Notes: a model not told the origin generated them from the letters alone. A stretch of 64,000 nucleotides of DNA from Chersky-840 sp963848335 (GCA_963848335.1 CAWKDD010000001.1:620001-684000); one strand, 5' to 3'. Shown: positions 18,575 to 28,548, counted from the stretch's first letter. Numbers and translations: made by a program.

Positions 18575-19453
18575 GTGGCCGCTGCCCGCCCGTGGCTCGT
18601 TGGTCTGCTCGCCATAGCCCTCCCGGCGTCGGGCGGGCTGGCGCTGGCGGCGTGCGGCGCCCCGAACCCCACGCCCTCCGGTTCGACGGCACAGTCCGGT
18701 TCGACGGCACAGTCCGGATCGACGTCGGTCACCGGGGGGACCTCCCAGCGCGGCGTCGACGGGCCCGTGTTCGCGGCGCCGAAGCCCTGCCCCTCGGTGG
18801 TGGCACCCGGGACCTACTCCCAGGCCGAGCTGGCCACGGTCCAGGACCAGGTGGAACGGGCCACCACCGACCAGATCCAGTCCGTGGGCATCGGGGCGTC
18901 CACCGTGGAGGTCGGCCTGCTGCCCGGCCGTGAAGCCCTCGCCGCCAGCCTGGCCCACACCTTCGGGTCCAAGCTGAGCATCACCGTCGGGCTGACCAGC
19001 TACTGCGGTGCGCCGGGCCGGAGCCCGGTGTGCTCGTCCATGCCTGCGGGCGAAAGCCTCCCCCCGGGGTTGAAGCTGGCGCTGGTCGCCGAGAACAGCA
19101 GCGTCAGGTCGGGGGACTCCGGCAACGCCACGCTCGTCGAGAGCGAGGTGGGGGGGGCCACGTTCCAGATGGACACCGGCCAGCCTCTCGTCGCCTGGGT
19201 GGTGCAGGCGGGCACGAGACGCGTGGTGGGTACCTACAGCGGCGGGATCGGGGGAACGGGCTACGCACCCAAGGTGGGACCGGGCCACGACGGGAGCGTC
19301 CCCGTCGTCTTCGGGACGGCCCGCTGCGACGGCGGTCCCGGGTCGGCGGTGCCGCCGGGCCACTACGACCTGGTGGTATACATCCATCCCGAGGGCCGCG
19401 GTGGTGGGCCCGTCTACTACGCACCGGCGGTTCCCCTGGTCGTGACGAAGTGA
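18575..19453 (+). CDS. putative lipoprotein, unknown function
   Basis: About 292 residues. GTG 18575 gives a lipoprotein signal (VAAARPWLVGLLAIALPASG then LALAAC with the lipobox cysteine), then a Ser/Thr/Gln linker made of two 18-bp SGSTAQ repeats, then a globular domain with KLSITVGLTSYCG and a C-terminal block VPPGHYDLVVYIH. Four cysteines in the mature part suggest disulfides. I do not recognise the domain. The longer start at 18545 adds ten residues with no signal-like features. The stop overlaps the GTG of the next lipoprotein-like gene. Confidence 0.65.
   Translation: MAAARPWLVGLLAIALPASGGLALAACGAPNPTPSGSTAQSGSTAQSGSTSVTGGTSQRGVDGPVFAAPKPCPSVVAPGTYSQAELATVQDQVERATTDQIQSVGIGASTVEVGLLPGREALAASLAHTFGSKLSITVGLTSYCGAPGRSPVCSSMPAGESLPPGLKLALVAENSSVRSGDSGNATLVESEVGGATFQMDTGQPLVAWVVQAGTRRVVGTYSGGIGGTGYAPKVGPGHDGSVPVVFGTARCDGGPGSAVPPGHYDLVVYIHPEGRGGGPVYYAPAVPLVVTK
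18677..18712 (+). repeat. two 18-bp repeats encoding SGSTAQ
   Basis: tccggttcgacggcacag occurs perfectly at 18677-18694 and 18695-18712, with a third partial copy following, in the linker after the lipobox. Confidence 0.95.
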
Positions 19454-19808
19454 CGGGGGGCTCTGCGGGTCAGCGGTGGCGCCGCGCTCGTGGTCTTCGC
19501 AGGCTGCTCGCCGCCTGTGGCGGCGGTCCGGCAACGAAAGCGTCGGCGTCGGGAGTCGTGACGGGCATTGCCGAGCCGTGTCTGGGCCCGCACCGGACCC
19601 AGACGCAGATGGCCCGGATCCCCGTCCGGGTGACGCTCGAGGATCACTCCGGGGTCGTCGCCACCCAGACCGTGCGGGGGAGCCACACCTATCGACTCAG
19701 GGTGTCGCCGGGGCCTACCGGATCTCCGACGCGGCGAGCGGGGTGGTCGACGTCACCGTGCCCTCGGCCGGGGTGGTTCGGGTCGACCTGGTCTCGCACT
19801 GCAAGTAG
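19450..19808 (+). pseudogene. small lipoprotein-like gene, frameshifted
   Basis: Starts at a GTG overlapping the previous stop. No frame is open throughout: one gives a hydrophobic stretch with a lipobox-like cysteine (GGAALVVFAGC), a second carries SGVVTGIAEPCLGP and RIPVRVTLEDHSGVVATQTV, and a third ends GAYRISDAASGVVDVTVPSA then VVRVDLVSHCK. Joined, this is a short exported beta-domain protein resembling carboxypeptidase-regulatory-like repeats (VTGIAEPC...GAYRI). The stop TAG lies inside an imperfect 15-bp repeat that continues downstream. Confidence 0.5.
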
Positions 19809-19862
19809 GTGTTCGGCGAGCACGTGTTCGGCCGGCACGTGTCGGGCAAGCAGGTGTTGGGT
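19803..19862 (+). repeat. imperfect 15-bp repeat across a TAG stop
   Basis: Four 15-bp units. Read in the frame of the upstream gene they give K*VFG, EHVFG, RHVSG, KQVLG, so the stop occupies the position filled by His or Gln in the other copies; CAG to TAG would explain it. Confidence 0.8.
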
Positions 19863-19975
19863 GCCGCCGGTCGGGTGCTGGCGTCTCGCCGCCCAGACTG
19901 CCGTGCCGAGCTGCCGATTGCTGAGGGGTTGCACCGACATGCCCTCCCTTCGGTGCCGCCGAGCAGTGAGACGAT

Positions 19976-20974
19976 GTGCCGGTGACCCTCGACGACGTCG
20001 CCCGCGAGCTGTACGGCTTGACCCCGGAAGAGTTCACCGAGGCGCGCAACGGCCGGGCCAAGGAGCTCGCCGCCACCGGCGACCGCGCCCTGGCGGGCGA
20101 GGTGCGGAGGTTGCCCAAGCCGACGGCGGCGGCGTGGCTCGTCAACGCGCTGGTCCGAGCCCGGGGCCGTGAGGTCGACGAGCTGATCGCGCTGGGCCCG
20201 GAGCTTCGAGACGCCCAGCGTGGTGGGGCACGCCACGACATGCGACGGCTCGTGGACCGGCGACGCCACGCCATCAGGGAGCTGGTGGGTGTCGCATCCG
20301 AGCTGGCCGCCGGAGCGGGTCGCCCCATGGGACCCCAGGTCCAGCGGCAGGTGGAGGAGACCCTCGAGGCGGCGGTGGCGGACGAGGAGTCGGCCGCCGC
20401 CGTGCGGGCCGGGACGCTGGGCAACCCGCTGGCCTTCATCGGCTTCGGCGGAGACGGCGCTTCGGACGAGCGGCGTGGTGCCGAAGTGCCAGGCGCGACG
20501 AGCCAGAGCGCCGAGAAGGGGAAGGCGCCGAGAAGGGCCAAGGCGCAGAAGGCGACCGCCGCCAAGAAGAGCCAAGGCGCAGAGAAGAGGCAAGGCGCCA
20601 AGAAGCGGGAGACCTCGGGCGACACGGCGCGACGCAGTGCGTCAGACGCCAGGAGGCGGGCGGCCGAGCGGGCCGTTGGCCGACGCGGAGCGGTCCCTGT
20701 CCAGAGCACAGCGCGCCATGGAAGGGGCCGATGCGTCGGTGGAGGAGGCCCGGCGACGCCACGGCGAGGCGACGGCGCGCCAACGCGGCGCGGCGAAGGA
20801 GCTCCGTGACGCAGATCGCGACAAGGAGGTCTCGGACCGGCAGCTCGAGAAGGCGCTTCGCTCGCGTGCCGACGTGGAGCTGCGGCTGAAGGAGCGGCGC
20901 GTGCGCACGAGCTCCGTCAGAGCGAGCTCACCGCGGCCTCGAGAGACAGAACCCGGGCCCGGCGACCGAATTGA
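19976..20974 (+). CDS. coiled-coil protein of unknown function (two frameshifts)
   Basis: Conserved N-terminus VARELYGLTPEEFTEARNGR, LAGEVRRLPKPTAAAWLVN and DMRRLVDRRRHAIRELVGVA, as in a widespread actinobacterial hypothetical family with the ELYALPPEEFTAARD and LRKPTVAAWALN type of motif. The centre is Lys/Ala-rich, and the last third is a predicted coiled coil (ADAERSLSRAQRAMEGADAS, DREVSDRQLEKALRSRADVE-like), reached by frame changes near 20670 and 20900 and ending ARRPN at 20972-20974. GTG 19976 and GTG 19982 are both possible starts. No known function; long charged helix suggests a scaffold or nucleoid-type role, which is guesswork. Confidence 0.6.
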
Positions 20975-21002
20975 TGGGACACGGCGTGCGTCGCTCACGT
21001 GG

Positions 21003-21407
21003 ATGAGGCACCATGGCGATGTGGCGCATTCCATGGACCAGATGGCCGGCCAGGTCAGAGCGGCCCTGGCGGCCGAGGACCTGACGGCGTTCACCGAATT
21101 GCTCGACCCGGACGTGACATGGGGAGCACCCGGTGCCCGCAACCCGTCCTGCAAGAATCGCAGCCAGGTGCTGGCCTGGTACCAACGTGGTCGTGAGGCC
21201 GGTGTCCGGGGCAGCGTGTTCGACGTGGACGTGATCGGTGATCGACTCCTCGTCAGCATGAGCGTGCGAGGCACGCAGGACGGTCGGGACCGCGGCGGGA
21301 CAGCGCTTCGATACCAGTTGCTCACCGTGCGCAACGGCAGCATCGTGGACATCGTCGGATTCGACGACAAGGCGGACGCCCTCGCCCACGCCGGCGTGCG
21401 TCTGTGA
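21003..21407 (+). CDS. NTF2-like (SnoaL/ketosteroid-isomerase fold) protein
   Basis: 134 residues from ATG 21003 (ATG 21033 also possible). Pattern of a small alpha+beta cone fold: VRAALAAEDLTAFTELLDPD, VTWGAPG, SQVLAWYQRGREAG, VIGDRLLVSMSV and YQLLTVRNGSIVDIVGFDDK. Such proteins are diverse (polyketide cyclases, isomerases, stress proteins), so no substrate can be given. It follows the coiled-coil gene by 28 nt and may be co-transcribed with it. The next gene is convergent, with a repeat-rich spacer between. Confidence 0.7.
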   Translation: MRHHGDVAHSMDQMAGQVRAALAAEDLTAFTELLDPDVTWGAPGARNPSCKNRSQVLAWYQRGREAGVRGSVFDVDVIGDRLLVSMSVRGTQDGRDRGGTALRYQLLTVRNGSIVDIVGFDDKADALAHAGVRL

Positions 21408-21468
21408 GCCGGCGTGCCCTTGTGAGTGGCAGTCCGCCGCCGGTCAGCCGGGGCGAGCGCCGTCGGTA

Positions 21469-21512
21469 AGCCGGGTCGAGAGCCGCGGTCAGCCGGGTCG
21501 AGAGCCGCGGTC
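21469..21512. repeat. 22-bp tandem repeat in a convergent spacer
   Basis: Two perfect 22-bp units (21469-21490, 21491-21512) with a partial third, between the NTF2-like gene and the convergent SecD-head gene. Adjacent to the TS-rich coding repeat that starts at 21544. Confidence 0.9.
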
Positions 21513-21543
21513 AGCCGGGCGAGGTGGGCGAGCGTCGAGGGGG

Positions 21544-22738
21544 TCAGGTGGTCGAGGTCGCCGAGGTGGTCGAGGTGGTCGAGGGCGTCGAGGTTGTCGA
21601 AGTGGTCGAGGTTGTCGAGCCGAGTGCCGGTGAGACGTAGGTCTCCGATTGCAGGGACAACCGCACCGGCATGGGACCGCTCTCGAGGAGGCCGGCGAGC
21701 CCGGCTGCTTCAGAGGCCGAGAAATTGCCCGGCACCTCGATGTGACCCGCGAAGGACGAGAAGGTCGCTTGGGTCGGTTCGATCACCGAAGCCGAGAGCA
21801 CCTGCCCGTCGAGGTCGATGCCGACGAGCCCGTGGAAGTTCTGTTCGGCCACCGTGTCCCATTGGGCGGAGGCTGACGGGCTCAGCGTGATGTCGAGGAG
21901 CCACTCCGAGCTGCCCCCCGCTTGTTCGGCGTGGACCGAGGCGATGCCCGATCCGTCCAGCTCGGCGGGGCCGAGGACGTACCGGGAGTACTGCTGCGTG
22001 CCGGACTCGGGATCGGCCGGAAGCAGCACGCGGATCGAGGGGTCGTCGTCGGCCGCCGGCGTCGACGGGTAGGACGTGAAGGCGGGGTCGGGGGGCACCG
22101 TGTTCGACGTCGAACCCGGCCCGGCTCCCGAGCCAGGGGTCAACCCGAGACTGCTCGGGGTGATCAGGTACGGCGCCGCGCACGCAGGCGGTGCGGCGTC
22201 CGGCGCAGGGGCCGCTGCGCCCGCGGGGGCCGGGCCGGAGGCCGGGGCGCCACACTCGACGGGCCGCACCAGGAACGTGGCCGCGGTACCGAGCAGACGA
22301 AGGTCGGCCTGGGGCACTCGCTCCCCGGAGACGACGACGGAACCACCCACCACCGAGACGCTCGCCCCGTTCACCCCGAAGGCGCGCAGACGGGCGGTCA
22401 TCGTCGAGGCGGTCTGCTCGAGGCTCTCTCGGGAGCTGGGGGATGCGGGAACGAAGACGGCACGGAAGCCCGCGGGTGTCCGCGCCGTGGGGGATGGAGG
22501 GGCGGCGGGACCCGTTCCTCCGTCCCGCGGTCCGTAGGCGAGGGCGAGGGCGAAGACGGCGATGGCCAGCGCCGCCGCCACACCGGTGGCCAACAGGCGG
22601 CGTCCCCGGCGCCCGCGGGCAGGAGGGCCGCCGGCCCGACCGATGTGCGTCGCCGGGCCCGGCCGGATCGATGGGTTGTTCGGCCACCATCCGGAAGGTG
22701 TGCCGGAGCCGTTGCTCGATGGTGTCGAACTCGGTCAT
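21544..22738 (-). CDS. membrane-anchored SecD P1-head-like protein coupled to a sigma factor (one frameshift)
   Basis: Reads MTEFDTIEQRLRHTFRMVAE, then (after a slip near 22655) a basic stretch and one transmembrane helix (LATGVAAALAIAVFALALAY). The exterior part follows the SecD P1 domain order: SLEQTASTMTARLRAFGVNG, ASVSVVGGSVVVSGE, ATFLVRPVE, VLGPAELDGSGIASVHAE, WLLDITLSPSASAQWDTVAE, VGIDLDGQVLSASVIEP, and HIEVPGNFSASEAAGLAGLL with MPVRLSLQSE. None of SecD's other membrane helices is present. It ends in a Ser/Thr-rich (STT) tail. ATG 22738 overlaps the sigma stop, so an anti-sigma-like role is inferred. Confidence 0.75.
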
Positions 22739-23281
22739 GACAACTCCGCCCGCAGCTTCGACAGTCCACGGTGGAGGCTCGACTTCACGGTCCCCAGGCG
22801 GCAGCCGAGGACTGCGGCGATGTCAGCCTCGGAAAGGTCCTCGTAGAACCGCAACGCCAACACGGCCCGCTGGCGGAAGGGCAGGCGGCAGACCGCCGCC
22901 CAGGTCTCGTCCACTTCCGGATCGTCGAAGGTGAGACGATCGCTCTGCGGCAGTCGGCGCTCGAGCCGGAGTCGTCGTAGATGGCTTGCGGGCCAGGTTG
23001 GCGACGGTCGTCCGGAGATAGCCGTCGGGGTTCAGCGGTCGGTGGCTCTGTTGGTGCATCTTCAGGAATGCCTCTTGGACGAGGTCCTCCGCAACAGCGG
23101 TGGAACCGGTGAGAAGGCGCGCCAGGCGGACCATCGCCTCGCGTTGGCGGCGGTAGAGGGTGCTCAGGTCGGAGGACGGCAGTGGACCTGACAAGGCGCC
23201 GGAACTCTCCTCTTTTCTTCTTTTCTCTTCAGGATGCTCTTTCCAGTTGACATGACGCACACCGCCACCAAAAGGTTCCAT
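22735..23281 (-). CDS. ECF-type RNA polymerase sigma factor (one frameshift)
   Basis: Sigma-70 region 2: DLSTLYRRQREAMVRLARLL, then AVAEDLVQEAFLKMHQ (core-binding and -10 segment), then PDGYLRTTVANLAR. After a frameshift near 22985, region 4 follows in another frame: LTFDDPEVDETWAAVCRLPF, RQRAVLALRFYEDLSEADIA, AVLGCRLGTVKSSLHRGLSK with the helix-turn-helix, ending RAELS. About 180 residues, the usual ECF length. The stop overlaps the ATG of the SecD-head gene (ATGA), so the two are translationally coupled as for sigma/anti-sigma pairs. Target promoters cannot be read from the window. Confidence 0.88.
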
Positions 23282-23380
23282 CGTGATATCGAGTGCGAAT
23301 CTCGGCCTTGTGTCAGGGGATACCGGTCATCCCGTGAGGACGCAGTACGACCGGCCAAGGCGACTCCCTGCTGAGGTGCG

Positions 23381-23386
23381 TATGGT
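23381..23386 (+). promoter_or_regulatory. -10 hexamer TATGGT of the SDR gene
   Basis: TANNNT ending 6 nt before ATG 23393, in the 111-bp divergent spacer with the sigma gene. Confidence 0.55.
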
Positions 23387-23392
23387 GGGCTC

Positions 23393-24171
23393 ATGGTCGA
23401 ACAGGCTCAGACAGTCGGAAGAGATCTCGATGGCACCGTCGCCCTGGTGACAGGGGCATCGAGTGGCATCGGCTCGGCAGCCGCGATCGCCCTCGCCCAC
23501 CGGGGTGCTGCTGTCGCCCTGGCAGCACGACGCAAAGACCGCTTGGAGACCCTTGCCGGTCAGATCCGGGACCAGGGCGGGACGGCCCTCGTGTTGGAGA
23601 CAGACGTCACAGATGAGCGCCAGGCAAAGGAGGCCGTCGAGCGCACGTGTCAGACCTGGGTCGGCTCGACATCCTCATCAACAACGCCGGGGTCATGCTG
23701 CTGGGTCCGGCGAGCGACGCGCCGCTCTCGGAGTGGAGGCGAATGGTCGAGCTCAACGTCCTCGGGCTCCTCTCCTGCGCCCATGCGGCCCTTCCCCACT
23801 TGATCAGCGCCGCCACCCATGGACAGCGCCAGGTGGCCGACATGGTCAACATCAGCTCGGTGGCCGGCCGAGTCGCCCGCAGCGGCAACGGCGTCTACAG
23901 CCTCACCAAGCACGGAGTCGGTGCCTTCAGCGAGTCCCTGCGTCAAGAGATGGCCAAGCGCTATGTCAGGGTCTCGTTGGTCGAACCCGGAGCCACCGCC
24001 ACCGAGCTGGCCAGTCACAACCGGCCTGAGGTACTCGATGCCATGCGTGGCCAGTTCGGGGCGCGCATGGAGGCGGCGGACATCGCCGACGCCATCACCT
24101 ACATCGTCACCCGGCCGAGGCACGTGGCGATCAACGAGATATTGATCCGACCGACCGAGCAGGAGCGGTAG
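23393..24171 (+). CDS. SDR family NAD(P)-dependent oxidoreductase (one frameshift)
   Basis: Classical short-chain dehydrogenase, about 259 residues. Cofactor loop TGASSGIG, AARRKDRLETLA, LINNAGVML, catalytic ISSVAG serine and YSLTK tyrosine/lysine, then EPGATATELASHNRP. One frameshift near 23650 between the DVTDE and DILINNAG blocks. The NAARR pattern after beta-2 suggests NADP preference, which is tentative. Substrate unknown. Divergent from the sigma factor gene; whether it belongs to that regulon is untested. Confidence 0.88.
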
Positions 24172-24243
24172 TTCCGCCAGAACGGAGCCTGGTCGGCTCC
24201 CGTGATCTGACTCCCGTGGGTTCTCCCGTGGGACGATGAGGCC

Positions 24244-25388
24244 ATGGACGTCGAGGAGTGGGAACGGGCGGGCCTCTACCGTCCCGGCGCACCCGAGGCG
24301 GACGAGCGCCGGGCATTGCTCGAGTACCTGAGCGCCCGGGGCGCCACCATCGAGCAGATGGTCCAAGCCCATCGTCTCGGGATCCTGCCGGCCGTAGCCG
24401 GCGATCTCGTCATGGAGACGAGCGGTGCCTCGCCGTCGGTCGAGAGGTCGCGGACCGCTGCGGTGTCTCCGTGGACCGTGTGCAGCGGGTGCTGCTGGCC
24501 ACGGGCCTGCCCGTCACCGCCGACAGCAAGCTGCCGCACGACGTGGAGGCGTTCATGTCGGCCTTCGAGCAGGGGGCCGCGCTCATGGGCGAGGATGCCA
24601 TCCTCGCCTTCACCGCGTGCTCGGGGCGGCGGCCACCAACATCGCCGAGGCCGCGGTCGCGCTCTTCTACGCCGAGCTGGGTCCCGGGTCCGGGCGCGAG
24701 GGATCGGACGAAGCGGCGCGGGCCCAGGTGTCGGAGACGGCGACGCTGGCATTCACCGCCGTCCCCGACGTGCTGTCGAGTCTGTTGCGAGCGGCGTTCG
24801 TCCGCGCGTCCCACCGCGCTGCGGTCGTGCCGGGGCTGGACGGCTTCCGACCGGAGCCGGGGGAGGGCGCCGGAGGACCCGGCGCGGGCCGAGCGAGGTC
24901 GTCGCACTCGGCTTCGTCGACCTGGTCGGCTCGGCCGCGTGGGCCGAGGGGCTGAGCCTGCGGGACCACAGCCTGGCGCTCTCCCGATTCGAGTCGGCCG
25001 CCTGGTCGAGTGCCGTCCTGGCCGGCGGGCGGGTGGTCAAGATGATCGGGGACGAGGTGTTCTTCGCCGCCCCGTCGGTGGACGTCGCCTGTCGGATCGG
25101 AGCCGAAGTGTGCCGGCGGCGGCGGCGGACCCGCTGCTGCCACCGGCTCGGGGTGCCGTCGGACTTCGGTGCGGTGACGCCGAGAGAGGGCGACTACTTC
25201 GGGCCACTGGTCAACGTGGTCTCTCGCCTGGTCAAGACGGCGGAGCCGGGAGCCATGGCGGTGACCGAGGAGGCAGCGGCGGCTCTGCCGCGGTCGACTG
25301 GGCCGTCCGGGAGCTGGGCCCGCAGTTGCTGCGCGGCCTGGAACATCCGGTCCGGGTCTTCGCCGTCACACGCTCCGAGCCGGAGTAG
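24244..25388 (+). pseudogene. class III adenylate cyclase with N-terminal regulatory domain (multiply frameshifted)
   Basis: Joined across about five breaks, this is a soluble adenylate cyclase like M. tuberculosis Rv1264. The N-terminal helical domain has RRALLEYLSARGATIEQMVQ, DRVQRVLLATGLPVTADSKL, DVEAFMSAFEQGAALMGEDA, and AATNIAEAAVALFYAELGP. The cyclase domain has VVALGFVDLVGSAAW (metal Asp), VVKMIGDEVFF (Lys and second Asp), GDYFGPLVNVVSRL (transition-state Asn/Arg), and a tail RELGPQLLRGLEHPVRVFAV. All catalytic positions are present, so the gene would be active if the frame changes are sequencing errors. Five breaks in 1.1 kb are also compatible with decay. Confidence 0.78.
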
Positions 25389-25418
25389 CGCGCGGCAAGC
25401 TGTCCGGGCGCGCCCGGG

Positions 25419-26664
25419 TCAGCTGGTGTCAGAGGGTGGCTCGGATTCGAAGGGGGGCCCGGTCTCGAAGGCCGCACCTGCGGGCGGGGCCCGCATCTCC
25501 CAGGCCCCGGGACCCCCGCCCAGGACGTATCCCTCGTAGGTGATGAGGTCGTGGTGCCACCACACACCCGGCCCAGGTTGTCGAGGCTGGTGGTCTTGCA
25601 GGCGTTGTAGTCCACCCCCAGTGGTGGTTCTGCAGGCCCTGGGCCACGTCGCAGCCCGGCACCACGCAGGTGGGGTCGCGCTCTTCGAGGGCGCTTTGGA
25701 CATGGGCGGTGACGGTCCGGCCCCCGTGGCACACCGTCAGGACGTCCACGCCCTTGACCACCAGCGCCTTCACGGTGGCATCAGAGAGCTGGCGCCGGGC
25801 CACGGCCACGGGCACGGGGCCCACCCCGGGGATGACACAGGTCTCGCCGCCCTGGGCGTGGCCCCGGCGCAAGGCGGCGGCGTCGACCCGGATGCTGAGG
25901 CCGGGGTGCCCGGGGTGCTCCCGAGCCCTTGTGCCCGCCACCGCCTCCCCGCACACCACGGCCAGAAGGGCGTCGGCCAGGTAGGCGGCGGGAGGTTCGG
26001 GTGCTGGGCCTGGCGGGCGGCGTGGAAACGGGCGTCGGCCTCGGGGCGCAGCACCGACAGGAGCCGGCCCCCGGCGTCGGGGGTGAGGCGGGCGTCGAGG
26101 CGAAAGGTCCCGTCGGGATCGGTCCAGTGCGCACGGCGCGCCCCGCCCGGATGGCGTTGTAGCGGGCCAGCTCCTCCTCCGCGGAGCCGGCCGCGGCCCG
26201 CACCTGGGCGGCGCGTTCCTTGAGGCCCTTCAGAGAATCGGTGGCGGCCACGGCAGCAGTTCGGCTTCGCTGCGGGTTCTCCCTCGCGGCGTCGGCGATG
26301 ACTCTGAGCTGGGGGGCCGAGAGCTCACCCCGGCGCAGGGCCGAGGAGGTCTCGGGAAAGAGCCCAAGGCGGCCGAGGTCTCGAGCGCCCCGAGGGCCTC
26401 GCCCAGGCCGGTGCCGGTGGTGGCCGCCATCCACGACGCGGCCGAGCGGTGCCCGGCGTCGCGCCACACCATGGACTGGGCGGCGCGCTGGGCGTAGAGG
26501 ACCTTGCCCGAGGCCCCCAGGCGCTCGATGTCGGCGAACAGCGCCACCAGCTCGGCGGCCTGGGTGCTCGTGACCAGGTCGGGGTCGGCCTCGGCCAGAT
26601 GGCGGGCGACCTCCCGGCGGGCGGTCTCCAGAGCGGCGAGCACGCAGGGCAGACACTGTGCCAT
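25419..26664 (-). pseudogene. DUF222 / HNH endonuclease (13E12-type) gene, multiply frameshifted
   Basis: N-terminus from ATG 26664: LPCVLAALETARREVARHLA, AAELVALFADIERLGASGKV, VWRDAGHRSAASWMAATTGT, then (other frame) SSALRRGELSAPQLRVIADA. The centre DGTFRLDARLTPDAGGRLL and the C-terminus VTAHVQSALEERDPTCVVPG with CDVAQGLQNHHW, then RVCWWHHDLITYEG when frames are joined, form the HNH zinc-finger module (CxxxxC and HH). These genes occur in multiple copies in actinobacterial genomes and behave like selfish nuclease-type elements; actual activity is mostly unproven. About five frame changes. Confidence 0.8.
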
Positions 26665-26893
26665 GGGGGTGTATCAGTGCCGCTGGGAAGACATCAGTGA
26701 CAGGAGATACACAGGGCGATGTGGGAGATTGCGACAGGAGTGGCGATCGTGGTTCATGAAGGGCTGGGCCGGTGAAGCGGTGGTTCATGGAGGGTGCACC
26801 GACGTGGGCACCTTCACCGACCGGCACCGCACGTTTCGAGGTCCCCCTTCGTCGCCGAGTCCGCGCGGAGCGCCATTAGCCTCGGGCCGAATC

Positions 26894-28548
26894 ATGTCCG
26901 AGCTCCGAAGCGCCATCCCCGAGGACCAGACCAGCGGAGGGCTCTCGCACCGCCAGGTCCTGATCGTCCTGAGCGGGCTCATGCTGGGGATGCTCCTGGC
27001 GGCCCTGGACCAGACCATCGTGGCCACGGCCCTCCCCACCATCGTGGGCGACCTCCACGGCCTCAACCACCTGTCGTGGGTGGTGACGGCCTATCTCCTC
27101 ACCACCACGCTGTCGACGCCGCTGTACGGCAAGATCTCCGACCTCCACGGGCGCAAGAAGGTCTTCCAGGTCGCCATCGTCATCTTCCTGATCGGCTCGG
27201 CGCTGTCGGGGCTCAGCCGGAACATGGACCAGCTCATCGCCTTCCGGGCCGCTGCAGGGCCTCGGCGGGGGCGGCCTCATGGCCCTGGCCATGGCCATCG
27301 TGGGCGACATCGTGAGCCCGAGAGAGCGCGGCCGCTACCAGGGCTACTTCGGCGGGGTGTTCGCGCTGGCCAGCATCGGGGGCCCCCTGGCGGGCGGGTT
27401 CCTCACCGACCACCTCACGTGGCGCTGGATCTTCTACATCAACATCCCCGTGGGGATCCTGGCGCTGTTCATCACGAGCGCGGTGCTGCGGCTGCCCGCT
27501 GCCCACGCGCTCGGTGGGCTCGATCGACTACACCGGCGCCGCCCTCATCGTCGCCGCGGTGACCCCGCTGATCCTCGTGACGGTGTGGGGAGGCCGCACC
27601 TACCCGTGGGCCTCGCCGGTCATCATCGGGCTCGTGGTGGCGTCGTTGGCCATGATCGGCGCCGTGGTGTGGTGGGAGCGACGGGCCCGCGAGCCGATCT
27701 TCCCGCCCCGCGTGTTCGCCAAGCCCATCGTCCGGGCCGGGCTGGGGATGACGTTCTTCGTGACCGCCACCATGTTCGCGGCGATCATCTACATCCCGGT
27801 CTACCTGCAACTGGTCGACGGCGTCTCGGCGACGCGCTCGGGCGTGCTCCTCCTCCCGCTCATGGCGGGCATGCTCACCACCTCGATCATCTCGGGCCGC
27901 CTGGTGACGCGGTTCGGGCGGTACAAGGTCTATCCCGTGTGCGGCACCGCGCTCATGACCGTCGGGATGTGGCTCTTCACCCACCTCGGCGACCCACACC
28001 TCCCTCGCTCACCGCCAGCGCCTACATGGTCGTGTTCGGCGTGGGCATGGGGATGACGCTGCAGATCGTCGTGGTGGCCGTGCAGAACGCCGTGGAGCGG
28101 CGCGACATCGGCAGCTCCACCTCGGCGGTGAGCTTCTTCCGCAACATCGGCGCCGCGTGCGGCACCGCCCTGCTCGGCACGGTCCTCGTGAGCCGTCTGG
28201 GGTTCTGGTTGCCGCGGCTCGTCCCCGCCCACAGCGGGCTCACGCTGTCGCAGTCCTTCACCATCACCCCCGACCAGCTGCGCGCCCTCCCCCCGGCGGT
28301 GCGCGCCGGGGTCGTGGACTCGTTCGTGCGCTCGCTGCACGTCGTGTTCATGGTGGGGATCCCCCTCGCCGGCCTGGCCTTCCTGTGCGCGCTCCTGCTC
28401 AAGGACGCACCCGCTCAACGAGGCGGTGACCCGGGAGGCCGCCGCCACGCTCGACCGGCGCCCGCCGCCACGCTCGACTCGGCCCCGCCGCCGACGCTCG
28501 ACTCGGCTGGCCCGCCGCCACGCTCGAGCGAGTGCCCAGGGGCGGTGA
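26894..28548 (+). pseudogene. MFS drug exporter of the DHA2 (EmrB/QacA, 14-helix) family, frameshifted
   Basis: Helix and motif order is that of DHA2 exporters: LSGLMLGMLLAALDQTIVAT (motif D1), ALPTIVGDLHGLNHLSWVVT, STPLYGKISDLHGRKKVFQV (motif A), LQGLGGGGLMALAMAIVGDI, SPRERGRYQGYFGGVFALAS, GGPLAGGFLTDHLTWRWIFY (motif C). The second half has IYIPVYLQLVDGVSATRSGV. Breaks near 27255, 27510, 28010 and 28415. The C-terminal tail (LNEAVTREAA, Arg-rich) ends at 28546-28548, overlapping the next GTG. Likely exports a toxic compound linked to the catabolic genes downstream; that link is inference. Confidence 0.85.

Noticed and set aside
19976..20974. TolA or histone-like assignment for the Lys/Ala-rich protein
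   Set aside because: The Lys/Ala tract is low complexity and cannot support homology; the conserved part is the N-terminal hypothetical domain.
25419..26664. Mobile element or restriction system
   Set aside because: DUF222/HNH genes of this type are common stand-alone actinobacterial genes; no methylase, recombinase or terminal inverted repeats were seen.
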